Assembly (NCBI GenBank): GCA_963836405.1
Contig: CAWIJL010000008.1
Coordinates: 1-64,000, forward strand
Length of the DNA: 64,000 bases
Source of the DNA: CAWIJJ01 sp963836405
GTDB taxonomy: Bacteria; Acidobacteriota; Terriglobia; Bryobacterales; Bryobacteraceae
Reading direction: 5' to 3'
Below are positions 62,731 through 64,000 of this stretch, piece after piece (the first letter of the stretch is position 1; the number at the start of each line of letters is the position of its first letter). Made by a program: the position numbers and the translations under genes. The notes beneath the pieces were generated by a model. The model was not told where the DNA came from. It was given only the letters and a program-made list of their open reading frames with translations, and did not search any database.

Positions 62731-62794
62731 GCGGCTGGATCTCGGGCGGACACCGTGGTATCCTCTTGTGGGAATCCCAACAGAGGAGCACGCC

Positions 62795-63136
62795 ATGCGG
62801 GAAAAGAAAGAGGTCTGGCAGGGCACGCTCGCCATCATGGTGCTCAAGACGCTGGATGCGATGGGGCCGCTGCACGGCTACGGGATCGCGCGCCGTATCG
62901 ACCAGATCAGCGAGAACCTGCTTTCGGTGAATCACGGCACGCTGTACCCGGTGCTGCTCAAACTGGAGCAGGAGGGCTCGATCGCTTCCAAATGGGGCAT
63001 TTCGGAGAACAACCGGAAGGCCCGGTTTTACCAGATCACGAAAGCGGGCAGGAAGGCGCTGCTTGCCGAGAAACGGCAGTGGCAGCAGACCACGGAAATC
63101 ATGGCCCGCTTCTTCGCGATGGAGGGTGAACGATGA
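62795..63136 (+). CDS. PadR-family transcriptional regulator
   Basis: Winged helix: VWQGTLAIMVLKTLDAMGPLHGYGIARRID, LLSVNHGTLYPVLLKLEQEGSIASKW, RKARFYQITKAGRKALLAEK. GAGGAG precedes ATG 62795. Stop overlaps the permease start (ATGA), the usual PadR-ADOP pairing of Acidobacteria. Confidence 0.95.
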   Translation: MREKKEVWQGTLAIMVLKTLDAMGPLHGYGIARRIDQISENLLSVNHGTLYPVLLKLEQEGSIASKWGISENNRKARFYQITKAGRKALLAEKRQWQQTTEIMARFFAMEGER

Positions 63137-64000
63137 AGGCGCTGCGCCGCGTGTGGAACCGTCTTGCCGGCAGCCTGGCCGGCAGGCGGCGCGAAGCCGA
63201 TCTGGCCGAGGAATTCGAATCGCACATCGAGATGCTCACCGCCGAGAACCTGCGGCGGGGGATGTCTCCCGCCGAGGCGCGCCGGGAGGCGTTGCTCACC
63301 TTCGGCGGCGTGGAGAAATCGAAGGACGACTACCGCGACCAGCGCGGCCTGCCGTGGCTCGATTCGCTCCGACAGGACGTGCGCTACGGGCTTCGCGGAA
63401 TGCGGAAGCGTCCGGCGTTTACGGCTGTGGCCCTGACTTGCCTGACGCTCGGCATCGGCGCCAACACGGCGGTCTTCAGTTTGTTCAACGCCGTGATGCT
63501 GCGCTCGCTCCCGGTGAGTCATCCCGAGCAGTTGGTGTTCTTCGAATACACAAGTCCGGGCGGCAGCCTCGGGGCGCTGCGGAGAACGTCGAGCGGGTAT
63601 CGGACCTCACTCCCCTATGCCACGTATGAGGCGTTTCGAGACCAGGCGCGGAGCCTTGCCGGCGTGTTCGTGTTTGTGTCGTCAGGGATCGAGGGCCATG
63701 CCGCCACGGTGAATGTCGGAGGGCGTGCGGTGGCGGCCGATGCGGAAATGGTAACCGGGAATTACTTCTCCGTGCTTGGCGTTTCACCGATGCTCGGGCG
63801 GACGATCGAGGACGGCGATCTCGACGCCGGAGCCGGCAACGTCACGGTGCTCAGCCACTCTTTCTGGTCGCGCGAGTTCGGTGGAGACGTCTCGGCTCTC
63901 GGCCGGAGCATCGGCGTGAACGGGACTTCATTCCGGATTGTGGGGGTCTCGCCTCCCGGATTTGTGGGCCTGCACGGCGCCGTGCCCGACCTGTGGGTTC
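63133..64000 (+). CDS. ADOP-type ABC transporter permease (runs off window)
   Basis: Starts MKALRRVWNRLAGSLAGRRREADLAEEFESHIEML with a cytoplasmic PadR-associated N-domain (RRGMSPAEARREALLTFGG), then a TM helix (FTAVALTCLTLGIGANTAVFSLFNAVML) and the MacB-like periplasmic domain (VTGNYFSVLGVSPMLGRTIEDGD, VLSHSFWSREFGG, FRIVGVSPPGFVGLHG). The C-terminal TM bundle lies beyond position 64000. Confidence 0.93.
   Translation, partial: MKALRRVWNRLAGSLAGRRREADLAEEFESHIEMLTAENLRRGMSPAEARREALLTFGGVEKSKDDYRDQRGLPWLDSLRQDVRYGLRGMRKRPAFTAVALTCLTLGIGANTAVFSLFNAVMLRSLPVSHPEQLVFFEYTSPGGSLGALRRTSSGYRTSLPYATYEAFRDQARSLAGVFVFVSSGIEGHAATVNVGGRAVAADAEMVTGNYFSVLGVSPMLGRTIEDGDLDAGAGNVTVLSHSFWSREFGGDVSALGRSIGVNGTSFRIVGVSPPGFVGLHGAVPDLWV

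Overview
The window is about 62-65% GC and looks like an Acidobacteriota chromosome, most likely the Solibacter/Bryobacter group. This rests on gene content, not on a marker gene: two TIGR03435-family secreted proteins, a PadR regulator followed by an ADOP-type ABC permease, a carboxypeptidase-regulatory-like secreted protein, a GH3 glucosidase beside an esterase, many ECF sigma/anti-sigma pairs, and several families of decayed insertion sequences. No rRNA or convincing tRNA was seen.

Layout. 1-8.6 kb is an accessory zone: an IS21-like module (istA, a ParB-like gene and a Cys-rich gene) cut by the window edge, a macro-domain gene, an IS4-type remnant that truncates an acyltransferase-like membrane gene, and an IS630 element whose transposase gene is split by a complete group II intron. 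8.8-15.8 kb carries a MocR regulator, a cytochrome P460, small soluble enzymes, an in-frame DUF4256-TIGR03435 fusion and an ECF sigma/cupin anti-sigma pair. 15.9-24.7 kb is mostly secreted proteins: esterase, GH3, PEP-CTERM protein, large carboxypeptidase-regulatory-like protein, 5'-nucleotidase. 24.7-30.4 kb is a tight forward run: arabinose-5-phosphate isomerase, DinB-like, DUF763, TIGR00300, queF and a coiled-coil methyltransferase. 30.4-34.1 kb is a reverse four-gene operon: ECF sigma, zinc-finger/HEAT anti-sigma, DUF4097-like protein, double-PDZ protein. nadD and a cyclophilin follow.

35.3-38.6 kb is a dense toxin-antitoxin island with five pairs or pair remnants: vapBC, hicBA, DUF433/DUF5615, a zeta-type kinase with its partner, and phd/PIN. 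38.7-47.1 kb holds a secreted HExxH protein and a reverse cluster that may be one envelope-stress unit: glycine-zipper lipoprotein, site-2 protease with CBS domains, a 925-residue AAA ATPase with a C-terminal winged helix, and an MscS channel. A TAT-exported phosphotriesterase-like protein lies upstream. 47.1-53.1 kb has a lone fused TssB-TssC sheath-like gene, an M20 peptidase, a Ku protein, a thiolase and a short-chain dehydrogenase. 53.2-54.4 kb has a decayed relative of the IS21-associated accessory genes and a ribbon-helix-helix pair with a palindromic promoter. The rest has an NtrC-type two-component system, a thiol-redox protein, a second TIGR03435 protein, a YkgJ protein, a radical SAM protein, a TonB-like protein, an Rsm22-like methyltransferase and PadR-ADOP, the last running off the end.

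At least a dozen genes, including probable housekeeping ones, are broken by a single-base indel with both halves otherwise intact. Either the sequence carries uncorrected indels (long-read style) or this strain has unusual recent decay. Broken genes are given here with joined coordinates and the approximate shift position.
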